The notes beneath the pieces are model-generated. The model had not been told where the DNA came from, did no database searches, and was given only the letters and a program-made list of their open reading frames with translations. From Cliona cf. orientalis (lineage: Eukaryota; Porifera; Demospongiae; Clionaida; Clionaidae), in the NCBI GenBank assembly GCA_963930775.1, contig OZ005699.1:765501-829500 (forward strand): a stretch of 64,000 nt of DNA. The letters are read 5' to 3'. This document shows positions 23,652-49,402 of this stretch, piece after piece (positions within the stretch are counted from its first letter, which is position 1; each line of letters starts with the position of its first letter). The translations under genes were made by a program, and so were the position numbers.

Positions 23652-26600
23652 TCAGAAAGTCTCCTCATAAATGGGCTGATCACCCATTTGCATGGTCTCA
23701 TACTGACTTGGCTGATCTCGTGGCCCCATAGCCTGGTATATACTTGGCTTCTTTGGCTGTGGGGCCATGTACTCTTCTGCAGCTCCCTTCAGTGACACAT
23801 CCTGATGAGCTGCTCCAGCGGATGCATATCGCAGTGTATCGGTGTTTACTTCAACTCTCCTAGTGCCAGGTTTATCCTCAGACTTGGCACACTTTTTCAC
23901 TGCTAGAACCCTGTATTGACAAGGTAATAAATTTGCATACTATTACTATTAGCTATATTAGCAAGGTGATGTTATATAGACATACACTATTATCACTAGA
24001 ATTATGGCAATCAGTACAGCAGCTAGAAATCCACCGATGAACAGGCCACCTCCTGCAGCAGGTGACAGCACTAGTGATGCAGAGTTTGTTGTGGGCATTT
24101 CACAATCTGTGCAAGCACTTGTAACCGTGAGTTGTGTTCCTCCAACTGCCATTGAAAATGGTACTTGGCTGATGGTTCTTTTGGCGATAGTGGACGCAGT
24201 TTCAGAGCCTTCTTCATTGGAATATTCCAAGGTGGTTGCGTAAGTGAGTTCTCCGTTTTCACAGTTTACGGTGGAATTTTTAAATCCGTCCTGAGCAAAG
24301 CTGCACTGACATTCATGTTTGATTCTTTCAATCAGTGTCTCTTCTATGTGTCCAACGGCCATTTTCTGCAATTAATTTTAGTGATCTCACGGTATTGTAG
24401 CTATGGTTGTAGCTTACCGTTGAATTGCTACAAATACTTGAATCTTTAACTTCAAGTGTCATCCTGAAATTGGCTATTATAATAGAAAGGAATTATCAAT
24501 GAGTAGTTAATCTGAAATGCAACAATGATCACTATACCTTGCTCCTTTAGGATGTATGATTTCTGAAATGTTGCACCAGAAGCATTCAACTGGCAAGTAT
24601 AAAGTCCAAATTGGTTCATATCATCACTTCTTGTGTCTATCTGTATTGAGCCTGGATTGGTAGATGAAGACAATATCTGTCCATTCTTGATGAGAGAGAT
24701 CATGGAGAAGGGAGGGAACTCGATGCTAGCTCGGCAAGTAAGAGTATAGTTCCTTCGTCCCTGGTGGTAGCTTTTTTATTAGTATCCAGGTCAAATATTA
24801 AGCCTGAAAATGATTACAAACTCACATTATTATAACATGAGTTCAGCACTCTTACCCTTGTAATACTGAATATCAATGTATCCCTTGGCAGGTATGACTG
24901 TTGAACCTAAGTACCTTGAAACAAATTGATTGTAGTATTGCTGGCAACTGGAGCCTCCAGCTCGTAGGTACGTGTTCATATTTATTCGCAGTTGTACCTC
25001 ATATGTTCCAAAATGTTCATAAGCCATGTTGAACTGCTGGAACCGCTGGCTGAGACTCAGAGTATTGTAATGACGCTGTAGTGTTGATAGGAGAGATGTG
25101 CTAGTTATACGAATACCATTTCTATACCAATAAATGGAGGCATGCTCAAGCTCTTTCTGATTAAGGACGGTTGCATCAGCAATGAGAGTTAAATTATCCA
25201 AGGTTCCCTGAGTGACATAATTAACAGGTCGGATGGAAATTTTCTGTATTGAAGTTTCAACATTAGAGTCAGAACAATCACCATCCACATTGATACAAAA
25301 TATGACCGGCTTCAATACTGGATGGTGCCTTGTAAGGGATAAGACTTCATCCTTGCAAGCTTCATCAAAAGGATGGACAAAGAGTTGATCGAATTGAGCC
25401 TTGTATATTCCAGAATAAGTTGAACTAAAGGCTGAGATGATTAAAGTTTTGTTGTCATTGCTTTGAAACAAGGTGGGGTTATCTCTAGGTATTATCTTTG
25501 ACCCATTGTGATACCAAGTCAGTCCAAGGAGAACATCAGCAACATTGTGATCTGAGGTGTTGACCTGAAGTGTGATGTTCCTTTGCTCCAGAGTAGTTTG
25601 AATCTTGACAGGATTACTCATAGTCGTGTTTGGTTTAAGAAAACCTAATATCATAAATAGTCCACTATAATAATAATTCATGACAGCTAATTTCTATTAG
25701 TAAGGTCATAAAATAATATACCTTCAATATTAAACTTTATTCTTTGTTGTCCCAATAAATTATTACCATTGCTGCTGTAGATTAAGCAGTAATATAGTTT
25801 CCAGTCTGCTCACGAGAAGTTATTGTATATGTCCATGTATTAGTGCTGCTAGAGGATGATCCTCTATCTGGATAATACCATCGATATATCAGAGGGAATG
25901 TGAAATTCTGATATATTTGTGGCGATGGAGTCACTGTGCAATTGATTGTCAATTGAGATCCAATTTCATAGCTTTCTTGAGGTGGAGATATTTGGATTTT
26001 CACTTGATAATTATTCTCTCTCTCTGTTCAAAAATGTAACCTTGACTGACACAATTGTAGTAGCTACATATTTAAGGCCAAACTATTCTTTTTACCTTTG
26101 CCACAGAATACACCGACAGTTCTTTGATGGTTGCAAAATCTTGCTGTAGTTTGAGTGATTATTTGACATTCACTGACGTTCCTGGTTCTGCTGTTACAGG
26201 AAAGTGCAACAAGAGGCAACTGATAATTGGATCCAAATGGACTGCCAGTCAGATACTCAGATACTGCAACCAAAATTAATTGCATGATAATATCATCATT
26301 AATTTACATCTTATGTGCATGCATGGATGCATATGTTGTACACTAACATTCCATTGAAAATCTCTTGCATATCAACAGAGTTTTACTAATGTCCCAAATA
26401 TAAGGCCAGTTGGCATCCCAAACAATAGCCCAGTAGCCATAAGAACAAACTTCCACTCTTCCTTCAGTTTCTTTGAGTCCATTAACAAGTCGAACATCCC
26501 CATGTTTACATTCAGTGGGTGCTGAGGTATTTCCTTGGCATATTACACCAGCGGTAGTGTAGGTTTGATAGCTTGTTCCAGAGCTGAGTGATATTATGTT

Positions 26601-29600
26601 GAAAGAGCAGCTATTGAGCTGCGTTTCTGTCCCATTACATCTAAAGCTTCTGGCAACAATACGACTGCTACCTCGTCCAAATAAGTTTCCTGTGTCAGCC
26701 AGAGCCCCTTTAAATTAATGAAGCATGGATTATGAACGTAATAATATAGTCAATAATGAATTGAACTCACATTCCCATGGAAATCCAAGCTGCCTACAGA
26801 CTACCTTTGCATCATTTGAGTCCCAGTTTGAAGTTGTAATAGCACCCCAGAGTCCCTGGCTACAAAACTCCACTCGTCCTTCAAATGTGCTATTACCATC
26901 CATGAGACGTACGTCTCCAGTATTGCAGCTGGCTGTTTCATAACATCCCACTATCATCTCATTTCGAAGGTTGCAGCCTCCAGCAGAGTATCCCGAAATA
27001 ATACTGTACGAACAGTCTTGAATAAAGGTTCCTGACTGGCCAGTACAAGTGACACCGTAGAGTGTCAAATTTCCACTATTTCTTCTTCCATAGCAGCATG
27101 ATTGAGTACCAAAAGATACTATACAGGTTATAGGATACATCTGAATCCAGCTACATAGTATAGAGTTTGCTTACTGGATCGTTGTCCAATATACTGTCGG
27201 CAAAATTCTCTGGCAATTGTAGTTGGTGTAGAGGAAGATCCAGTTGAGCAAATGTCACTCCAAAGACCATTAATGCACACCTCTGCTACACCAAATTGTG
27301 CTTGGTAGCCACCAAACAGGCGCACTTCACCATGTCTGCATACTGAAGCTGCATGAATGTGAATAATAGGTAATAATCTATTATAATAATATTATTATGC
27401 ACTTACCATCACATCTCACTCCTGCATCGTTCCCTGGTGAGCAGGTATGATATCCAATGGTGCTTGAGCTTGGAGTTTGAGAGCAGCTTAATAGTGTCCT
27501 TTCATTTCCACGGCAGTTAAGTCCACTCAAATGGTAAGGCCCCTTTCCTTCTCCAAAATAAGAGTTGTAAAGAGCTGTTGCATCTGTTGTGTAATTATTA
27601 AAAACAACTGGTCATAGCTAGGTTATCTGTATCTAACAATAAAACCCCTTGCAAACACTGGTGCAGTTTACTTGTTCCTTGAAATCCCATTTGCAGACAC
27701 ACTATAGCCGCATCCCAATAGTCCCAGTATCTGTCACACACTGAACCCCATACTCCATCATAGCAGATCTCCACTCGACCCTCATATGGAGTAGTACCAT
27801 TCACCAAACGAACATCACCATTTGCACAATTAGACCGGACTGAAAAAGTGCCATCAAGATGGATCGTTGTAACACAGAGTAGTGAATAATATATTATGCC
27901 ATGCAGTACTATACTTATGCTCACTTGTTATAGTAGGTTGTTGACACCTCACTCCAGCATCATCTGAATGACTGGCTCCAGAATAAGATCTGTAAGTCCT
28001 ACAATCAGACAGTCTTGATTCAGTTCCATCACAGTCCAGATAGGCAAAAATAATTGGCCCAGATCCATCTCCAAAATATGAATTATAGAACAGATTAATC
28101 CCTGCATGTAAAATCATTGAAGTAGGCTTAAGCATACTATAATATTAAAATTCACAGTACATGCATACTTGACTGTGGCTGATACTCTCCAAGCTGCCTG
28201 CAAGCGACAGTAGCATCACGACTATCCCATCCTGCATCCAAGACAGTCCCCCACACTCCATTACTGCAAATCTCCACTCTTCCTTCATTTGCATCCCTTC
28301 CACCAGCCAAACGAATATGACCGTCAATACACAGATCTGATAAAATTAATATAAGCTTCCTTAATTGTTATAGCTGCTTATAATATGATACATTTTACAA
28401 GTATAATAATATTATAGGTGCATGCCCTGTAGTTACTCCATACAGTAGAGACTTGCATATAATATTATCATGCCACTGTATTATTAACCCTCGGCGCATG
28501 CGCCGTAGGGTTACGGTAGTCGTTCTGTCTGTCTGTTACCACGCTAGCTGCTACATACCTCGTTTGCGAGTCCAGTTTTCGGTGTTGTAAGATTCCTTAT
28601 GACGTTCCAAATGCATGATTTTTGTGGATTTCGCCGAAAATGCTTCGTTCACCAGTTTGGGCATCATTTCAATTCTAGGCTTCTTGACTTTTCCAGGCTA
28701 GCGGCTAGCGTTGGCATGACTCTACGTCGTATAAATAGAACATTGTAAAGTATTCTAATCCTCAGTGCATGCGCAGTAGGATAATCGTTGACGCTGGTCA
28801 CTGCCACCTTCTTCGCCCGCTGGCGAGCTTTCGACGGATAAAGCCGACGACAGTGGCTTCCTTTCAACTCAAAGGATATGTATGGTTAGCTATACTTGTA
28901 GATCCAACAAGACGACCAGCTCATCACTGATTGGAGCACTGTGGCAGCGCTGACTTGGCCGGCATGACAGTCATTTCCATGCATAACAATAATATGGTCA
29001 TTGTCCTCAAGGACTCTTGGAGGCTGGAAGCTGACTTGATGCATGTAGGCACTTCCGTGAGTGTGGAGTTCGATACAACACATCAAGGTTGCTGCTGTGA
29101 GCCATTAAACCTTGCACGACACATTAGCCTCACCCCCAGCCCTCATGCACTTGGTCCTTTACCCTTTTCTACATGCAACATTGAAAGTGAGTAAAGGGAA
29201 GCTACTATAACATTGTATTGTCATTGCCTGCTTGTGCAGCCAATGCCATGCAACGCGCCGAGGGTTTTGTACTCTAGAGAGCTCTAGTTAGTATACCTGT
29301 GATTACATCTCCTTTACAGTGCACACCAGCGACATAACCACTATTACATGGTGATGACAATGATGTAGATGGACAGTTAGAAATCACAGACTCATTTCCA
29401 AAGCAGTTGAAATATATGCTCGATGGAAAAGGATGGGCTCCAAAGTATGAACTTTGATATCGAGCAGCATCTATGTATGGGTAACAATTACATATTATGT
29501 TTGTTGGCTGCCAGTGATCATAGGGTGGGGATGAAATGGAATCATGACTCATGCACCCCAATATTGCCATAATTTGTCTCTAGCCTATAAGAGCAGAAGT

Positions 29601-30410
29601 ATGCCTATAATACTTGCATGCATGATGGTGTTCATATTATACCTGTGGCTGGGAACCCCAGCTGTCGACAAACCACAAAAGCGTCCTTGTAGTCCCAGTT
29701 ATTGTGACACACAGCTCTCCATGTTCCACCACTGCAATATTCAACTGTCCCAGCCTCTGGTACAACTCCACCACGTAATTGCACACTGCCACTTGAACCT
29801 GTATTAAATTTTGTAATTGCATGCATTCTAGAGTGTTGTGTAACTTGTGTGCTCATGAAATCATTATTCAACCTACAGGAAGCACAGTAAACAGTAATTA
29901 TGTAGCTGCAAGTTGATTGTCTCTCATAAGAGAATGTGTAAGAGCATTGTGAAATTGAAGATTCACTGCCAGAGCAATAGAAGGAATACTGTAGTGAGTT
30001 CTCAGATGATGATCCTCTACCTATAGAGAATTATGTAGTCGAATGATATATATCATGGCAATTACAGTCATAACTGCAGCTATGACATCCTCACTATAAG
30101 AGGAATAAGTGTATCCAAGTTGGTGACAAAGAACTCTAGATTCAGAACTACGCCATGAATATGCACATGCTGGCATCCAACCACGCTGGGTGAGAACCTC
30201 CACCCTTCCTGAAGTTGTAGGTGAAGTTGAGCTACTGCCAAGCCGAGCGTCATAGATGGTAAAACTATGCACACCTATCATGGGTGCATGCATAGTAAAG
30301 GAATTAGTAATTTTGCCTATAATTATTTAATTTTATATGTTCCATGGCTGCATACCATTCTGTAATACAAACAGAAAGAGTAGGAGGATAATTTGCTTGT
30401 ATATCATCAT
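23652..30410 (-). pseudogene. SRCR-D: frameshifted paralogue of the SRCR-Ig receptor
   Basis: Homologous exons in coding order: 30356-30410, 30095-30274, 29877-30020, 29643-29798, 29297-29470, 28169-28336, 27925-28101, 27672-27839, 27407-27583, 27175-27348, 26771-27118, 26348-26707, 26096-26263, 25722-26023, 24856-25644, 24538-24803, 24418-24473, 23958-24365, then an orphan tail exon 23652-23902. The signal peptide and all seven SRCR domains are open. Damage: a 2-base insertion in Ig1 (about 25796) gives an early stop; a 2-base insertion lies in Ig4 (about 24745); a 4-base insertion just after the TM (about 23970) ends the frame at ITSPC and the GTACAT donor used in B and C is gone, so the tail exon is disconnected. 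The exon-13 acceptor has moved by two codons in frame. A secreted SRCR-only product is conceivable. Assembly error is the alternative, though three independent indels favour decay. Confidence 0.75.
28486..29266. mobile_element. 0.78-kb TIR element in SRCR-D intron 5
   Basis: The insert starts AACCCTCGGCGC and ends with its exact complement GCGCCGAGGGTT. The corresponding introns of SRCR-B and SRCR-C are only about 100 bases and lack it. The outer CTCGGCGCATGCGCCGTAGG sequence has a diverged internal copy (CTCAGTGCATGCGCAGTAGG) near 28762. Short ORFs inside match no family I recognise, so it is taken as non-autonomous. No clear target duplication is seen. Confidence 0.65.
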
Positions 30411-33400
30411 CTCAGTGCTTTAGTCTCTCGGTCGCTTTGAGATCCTATATATACAAATAATATTATCATAATCACATACAATAAGATAATAATATAAATT
30501 AATATGCATAATAATTCTGGTATTCATGAAGCAGAAATTACACAACAGTGATTTAATTAAAAGTGGTCAATTAGAGGCTTGTTCATAGGATACAAATTAG
30601 TTGCTCTCATCTAGTCCCACTACATGCATGGCATCCCATGCAACCACTCACCAACATGGGTATCGCACGACAGAGAGAGTAAAGTAAAGTATCCATGGAC
30701 TTTAAATACCCACCAGAGCTGAGCCAAACTGTCCATGCATGCAACTTAAACAAACAACCCAGCGTCTCTGCTATGATGATAAACATCATCCCCCATACAT
30801 AATGCATTTATGTACACAGAAACGACAAGAGAATATTTTCCTTCTAATTCACTGCGTTCAAACGACAGAAAATAGATATACATGCACTCCATGTGGGTTA
30901 GTATAAGGAGTTTAATTACACTTATGCCATGTCGTGCATAACTACACCGATTGTTATAACTAACATTAAGTGTAATCTAGCAAACTGTCACAATGTTTAT
31001 AATACAAGCTATACATTCCAACCATTCAGCTATGCATGCATTAATTTGTTGTGTACACATTGGGGGTAGTAAGATTTGGATGACGAGTAAACATGCACGG
31101 TAAATACTATTATTATGGTTTAGCCTTGATACATGCACGATCAATCAATTTATAAATGTCACGCTAGCTTGCTACAAATGTTCATGCATGATAGACTACA
31201 GCAAGACTAATGATATTTTTTGTGTATAATACTTTATGCAATCTTTAGCATAGGACAATAGTTTAGAGCTAATACAACTTACTCATTGTTAATAAATAAT
31301 AATAGTTGTATAATTATGTGTGTACTACAGTAACTGTTGTGTGGGTGTTTAATATCAAAGGTATGCATCAGGACAGCTGTCAATTCATGTTTCAACCACA
31401 GGAGAGATAACTATCTTTGCATAAGAGACTGTATCATGAAAATTCAATTGCAAACAGCGTATAATAGTAGTGTGGACTATCTACAGATAATAATAAGTAT
31501 CATAATCTAGATGGAACACTTAGACTTGTGTATAGGAAAGGAAAGACTAACCACAGGTTTCAGTGGTATCCCTGACAGCCCAGCCCAATAGTGTCACTAG
31601 TTAGACTGATTAATATAAATTAGTGTAGCTAGGTATTTAGCTAATATTAAAACTTTGATGAGTATTTTGTCTCATAGTTCACAATTTGGCCAGCTGCCCT
31701 TGTGGCGTGACATACTAAAATCATCTATATGTATGGATGGGCACGAGGCTCAGACTATGTAAGCTTACTTCTATCTATTATGAGTGTGTTATAGAGAAAT
31801 CATGTGATCCTTCAACAACAACAATAGGCCTGAAACAAACACCAAAACAATGACATCAATGTGGCTGCACTTAAAGTCCAAACCCTTTCAACTATTTTGA
31901 GCTATTCTATATCACTGACTCGGATTTTTAATATCCATATCAACCATTTTCACTCTGATTGTCCGATCATTATGGTAAGCCCCAATAATAATAATGGGGA
32001 TACACTGGACCAAAACTAAGATTTCCTTATTTCATGCTTATCAAACCATGAGCTTAAGCTTAGTACACGTTTGTCAGAGGAATATTTATGAAATATGTAG
32101 AAAATTTTGACCTATCCTACACATTTCCTATAATATTATGCATGAAATCCATATTTTCGTCTAGTGATATCTTTTGATATCCATCTTTGCTGAAGTCTGC
32201 TCGCACTATGGTCAAGGATTACGTGACTGATCCGAGTCTGTGGCTCATCGAACAGACTCACGGTAAGCTTACAGCACATTTGAGCCTCAGCGTAGATAGA
32301 TATGCATTCTATGATGTATGCTGCGCACAACAACGAGCGCTAATATTAATTTTAACTAGCGATACACTGAAGTGTAGGGTTCCTCGCTCAGCTCTGTGGC
32401 GCCGGGGTCCGTTATGGCAGATACCGAATATTGTTTGTTGGGGTCTGGGAGATTTTGATTTTGAAGTCCTGGGGTAGCGGTGCGCATGCGCAATTAGACC
32501 ACGTGACCAAACGGGACTTTCCCTTGCCATTGACCATGCGAGTCCAGAAACTATTGCAGGCATAGGTTCTACAAATGTTTTGATTGACAGACACTGGCGA
32601 TAGAGTTAAGACTAAGAGTTAGCTAGTGCATAGCGATCAACTTTTGCCACAGCTGGTCAAAGCAAAGGACCAGGCAGGCTCAAGCCCAGAATGGGCGAAG
32701 ATTTTAGGCGTCGCGAAAATTTGTTCATCGGGCGACTGGACTTCGGCGATACTACTGCCATGTGGCAGCTGTGAAAGATCCAGAAGATAGAAGACCATGT
32801 TTGACGCCTGCTGCCACGGAAAAGAATTCAGCGTCGATGTTCACCAAGAAGAGCGACTATTTAAGGTCGACGCAAAAATTTACTTGGTGGGTCATGGAGT
32901 CCGGGACGACCGTGGACTTGTGGCTGCCCTCAATCTTCGTGAAAGTAGGTCACTTTGTTTGACATCCTTGGAGCCGGCGATGGAGCTGGACTCCCTCTAG
33001 CAAGCAAGAACGAAGTTTTAGAAGCTCGCAAAGAAACCGTACAAAAACTCGATCGACCCGAGTATAAACCTCGCTTCGCTCGGTAATAAACAGTCGATAG
33101 CTAGAGCATGGCACGCATTGGGCGCGAGGTCGCCAGATAAAATAGTATAATTATAACCATAGAATTTAATCGCGTGCAACTCACCGGATAACTGTATGCA
33201 GCGTCTGATCAGTAACAACTTACCGTGCTCTCCAAGATGAGCGTAGCTCCTACAGTTAGCTAGCTCGAATATTATGGAACGTGGATTATGGAATGAATTA
33301 CTGGAGTGTGACGTACCTTTCGAGAAGACGTAAACATGTACTGCGCATGCTCGGTATGAATCTCTACCATTAATCATGGGGGATAAAACAGTGATAATTT

Positions 33401-33414
33401 ACAAAATCAGAAAT
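30411..33414. other. Intergenic between mucin 3' end and SRCR-D 5' end
   Basis: No gene is supported. Blocks homologous to the B and C upstream regions occur at about 30.9-31.1, 31.85-31.92, 32.2-32.32 and 33.15-33.4 kb. From about 32360 to 33120 there is GC-richer DNA absent from the C unit. It has only short ORFs that I cannot assign and may be a degraded insertion. A TGCGCATGCGC palindrome lies at 32481-32491. Confidence 0.5.
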
Positions 33415-35169
33415 TTATTTATCAATATCTACTAGCTCGATATCTTCATTGGATGAAACCAGTGGAGTATAGATAGCTTCAGCATCGGAGTTTATGCTGA
33501 TAAAAGTCAACCTTCTGTGTTTTTTGCGATGTATGACGACACAGACAACTGTCAGTATCACCACTGCTAAAATAACAATCGTTGTGATAGGAACAACAAC
33601 CGCTACGATAACAACTGTCTTCCTTTTTGAAGTTGCACCTTCTGTAGAAGACCCAAAGTCTGACGTGGATGTGTCCTGTACACTCACAGCTGTCGTAGTA
33701 GGTCTTTGTGCAGGTGCAGTAGTCTGGCTTACACCATTCCCAGTTGTGGGACCCTCATTAGTTGTGGTCATTAAAGCGTTTTGTGTTGTGGTGTCTACTT
33801 GCTCACCACCTGTTGTTGTGCTCATTTGAGTAGTAACCACAGGAGGGGTTGTAGTTTGCACCGCAATTGTAGTAGCTGTGGGTTGTTCTTGTGTAGTTGG
33901 TGGTGGGGGCTTATCTTCGCTAGTGACGTCACTTCCTTTAGTCGTCATCGGACTTCCTGTTGTAACTGGAGCCTCCGTGGTCGTGCCTGGTTGAGTAGTC
34001 ACAGGAGACTGAGGGGTTGTTGCAGCCATCTCCCCACTCGTCATGGTAGCTGGTGAACCTGCAGTAGTCGTAGGCTCAGCTGTTGTTCCAAGTTGACCTG
34101 TGAATGAACTTTCAGTAGTTGTTGCTGGCATTACTGTCATAGTTCCAGCACCAGTTATCGGCATAACTGTCGTAGTGCCAGCACCAGCTGTCGGCATAAC
34201 TGTCGTAGTTCCAGCATCTGTTGTGGCCATAACTATTGTAGTTCCAGCACCAGTTGTCGGCATAACTGTCATAGTGCCAGCACCAGTTGTGGTTGCGGAG
34301 GAAGCTGTGGTAGTTGTACTCAAGCTTTGAGTGGTTGCTGGGGTGGCTGAAGTCGTCCCTGACGATTCTGTAGTTGAGGGGCTAGTTGTCGCTAAAGTAG
34401 AATTCGATGTTGGTGTTGTCACTTCAGTTGTTGCGTTTACTTCCTCTGTTGTAGCAGGGATCACAGTGGTAGTGATATTCACAACTGGGGCCTTGGTAGT
34501 GGTAGAATTATTAACAGGTACTTCACTACTTGTAGGGTTTGCCGTCACTCCAGAATCTGTGCTTAGAGCTATACCTGACCCTCCAGATCCTGAACCAACC
34601 ACTGTAGGAATTTCCTCCGTTGTAGTAACTCCAGAATCTGTTGTAGGACTAGTACTCATTCCAGATCCTCCTCCTCCTCCAGATCCTGTAGTAGAAGTGC
34701 CAGCTGTAACTGTCGTTGGATTTGCTATTTCAGTTACACCTGAATAGTTCCCTGACCCAGAAGAACCTGTGGTCATTGGATTTGCTTCAGTGACACCAGA
34801 GTGGCTCCCTGAGCCTGTATTGATAGTGGCTGCAGTACTAGTACTAGTAGGCTGTGTTTCCCTTGAGGCAGTAGCAGCGGTAGTCGAAACATCTTCCTGA
34901 GTCGTACGAGAGCTTCCAGAACTGAAGCCATTGGTCGTTACTATGGTAGGAATCTCGTCTGTCGTACTAGTATCTGCTGAATCAATCATTGTTGAGCTAA
35001 TGCCACGGTCAACCATTCCCGATGATGTGCCTGAACCATCAGATCCATCAGGAGACCCCAAAGACATGCGGTCATTCATTTCTGCTGTCACTCTCACTAC
35101 TTGTGGCTGAAGACCACCAGTGAGAAACAGCACAGTAGTGACCAGTAGTGAAGTGTATGCGGATTTCAT
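33415..35169 (-). CDS. Ser/Thr-rich type I membrane mucin-like protein
   Basis: Single-exon ORF of 584 aa starting at ATG 35169. Residues 1-29 are a signal peptide. Residues 30-515 are almost entirely Thr/Ser/Gly/Pro/Ala, as expected for a heavily O-glycosylated mucin stalk, with an 11-residue repeat (TTGAGTTTVMP and variants) at about 293-347. Residues 518-546 are a TM helix followed by a basic stop-transfer (HRKKHRR). The 38-residue tail contains IYTPL and an acidic end. It has no recognisable globular domain. Its start faces the integrin alpha start, 793 bp away. Expected role: glycosylated cell-surface or shedding barrier protein (inference). A broken copy at 21498-22914 shows it was duplicated with the SRCR genes. 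Confidence 0.85.
   Translation of the reverse strand: MKSAYTSLLVTTVLFLTGGLQPQVVRVTAEMNDRMSLGSPDGSDGSGTSSGMVDRGISSTMIDSADTSTTDEIPTIVTTNGFSSGSSRTTQEDVSTTAATASRETQPTSTSTAATINTGSGSHSGVTEANPMTTGSSGSGNYSGVTEIANPTTVTAGTSTTGSGGGGGSGMSTSPTTDSGVTTTEEIPTVVGSGSGGSGIALSTDSGVTANPTSSEVPVNNSTTTKAPVVNITTTVIPATTEEVNATTEVTTPTSNSTLATTSPSTTESSGTTSATPATTQSLSTTTTASSATTTGAGTMTVMPTTGAGTTIVMATTDAGTTTVMPTAGAGTTTVMPITGAGTMTVMPATTTESSFTGQLGTTAEPTTTAGSPATMTSGEMAATTPQSPVTTQPGTTTEAPVTTGSPMTTKGSDVTSEDKPPPPTTQEQPTATTIAVQTTTPPVVTTQMSTTTGGEQVDTTTQNALMTTTNEGPTTGNGVSQTTAPAQRPTTTAVSVQDTSTSDFGSSTEGATSKRKTVVIVAVVVPITTIVILAVVILTVVCVVIHRKKHRRLTFISINSDAEAIYTPLVSSNEDIELVDIDK
34127..34291 (-). repeat. 33-bp minisatellite inside the mucin
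   Basis: About five 33-bp repeats encode TTGAGTTTVMP-type units. The decayed copy has about four at 22027-22172, so the repeat number already differs between paralogues. Confidence 0.85.
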
Positions 35170-35962
35170 TATGGAGTTTCCAGGGGCCTGGCTAGAAGTG
35201 GTCTCTCAGTGTGACAGCTATTCAAAATCTGTAGTGATATATAAAACAATGTTGTGTTCAAGTTTCTCAATTTATCACACTGTACAAATCTAGCTATATA
35301 CGTACATGTACTTTCAGTGGGAGGGGGGCGGGTCACCCGTGAAATGCTACCAAGTAAAGTAGTTATGGCTTACTTTGGTCTCCTCTCCTCTAGTAGGGAC
35401 TGCTCAAGATTTGCTAGCGCTCTGTAGCAGCTGCCACGAATTAAATTAATGTGATTCGCCTCACAATGGCGCGGGCAATCTCACTAACCTCGACAGTGGG
35501 AACGGACCTCCCCACCACCACCGCATAGTGAAAAAAAATTTCATTCAGTTGATTTTGGTATTCATTGAACGTAGGGGTAGCCATGAATTCTAAATTGCGC
35601 ATACTATAGTACTACAAAACTAGGCTCTAGCACATCCATATCCATTGCATAGCTAGACGTATACACGCCTTCTGGACAAAATGAGCGCGCATTTTGATCC
35701 ACATTGCGCATGCGCTATCTAGCTGTGCATAACGCACCCACACAATCCCCCTAACTGCCAGACTCGAGATCAGTTTGAAACAAGTAGATCTTCATGTACA
35801 ACGTAAGTTTATCAAATTTTCGACAGTCTATTTATCACTGAATATCGCGTTAAGATAGCTGACCTAGTGCCCCAAAGTAAGAAGTAGAAATTATCTAATA
35901 CATGCCTTAAATCTGGCAGATTGAACTCTAGACTCTAGTCCTGATTGAACTTCAACTGCAAC
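35170..35962. promoter_or_regulatory. Divergent promoter region between mucin and integrin alpha
   Basis: A 793-bp head-to-head spacer with no gene inside. A perfect TGCGCATGCGC palindrome (NRF-1 consensus type) lies at 35705-35715, about 250 bp before the integrin ATG. A single region could serve both genes; this is inference from layout. Confidence 0.55.
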
Positions 35963-48984
<13,022 letters not shown>

Positions 48985-49402
48985 GGATTTTTGATGTTAT
49001 GCTGCATTTTTAATGAGTTTATCAAAAGATTGGTATAAAAATCATTATCAAGCTTCAGTTGTACCTTTAGCACACTCATTTAGTTCATTTACATTGATTT
49101 TTATGAATGCGACATCCATACAGTTTCAAGTTTCATGTCAAGTTACGCCCGCCTGGGCTTGAAAAATACAGATAGTGTAGAGCAAAACATAATTAAGCCT
49201 TATAATGATACACGCTTTGGGCGCGCGAGCGCGTAACTTTTATGCGCATGCGCGGAATCGTCACCAAAAGTGCGAAAGCTGTTGAAGCCCACAAACTCCG
49301 AAAACGATTCAGATCTACTGTTCTACTGCAAGTAACTATTACGTTAACTCTGTTATTGATCGAAGCCCATTCTTTGGTTCCAGGAGTCCTTCGAATTTAT
49401 AA
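48985..49402. promoter_or_regulatory. Spacer and promoter of the first coiled-coil family gene
   Basis: Noncoding. A perfect TGCGCATGCGC palindrome lies at 49243-49253, 150 bp before the ATG, within a short GC-rich island. Confidence 0.55.

Noticed and set aside
32762..33000. Short GC-richer ORFs
   Set aside because: Two frames overlap, neither shows a recognisable domain, and the block is absent from the other units; kept only as a possible degraded insertion.
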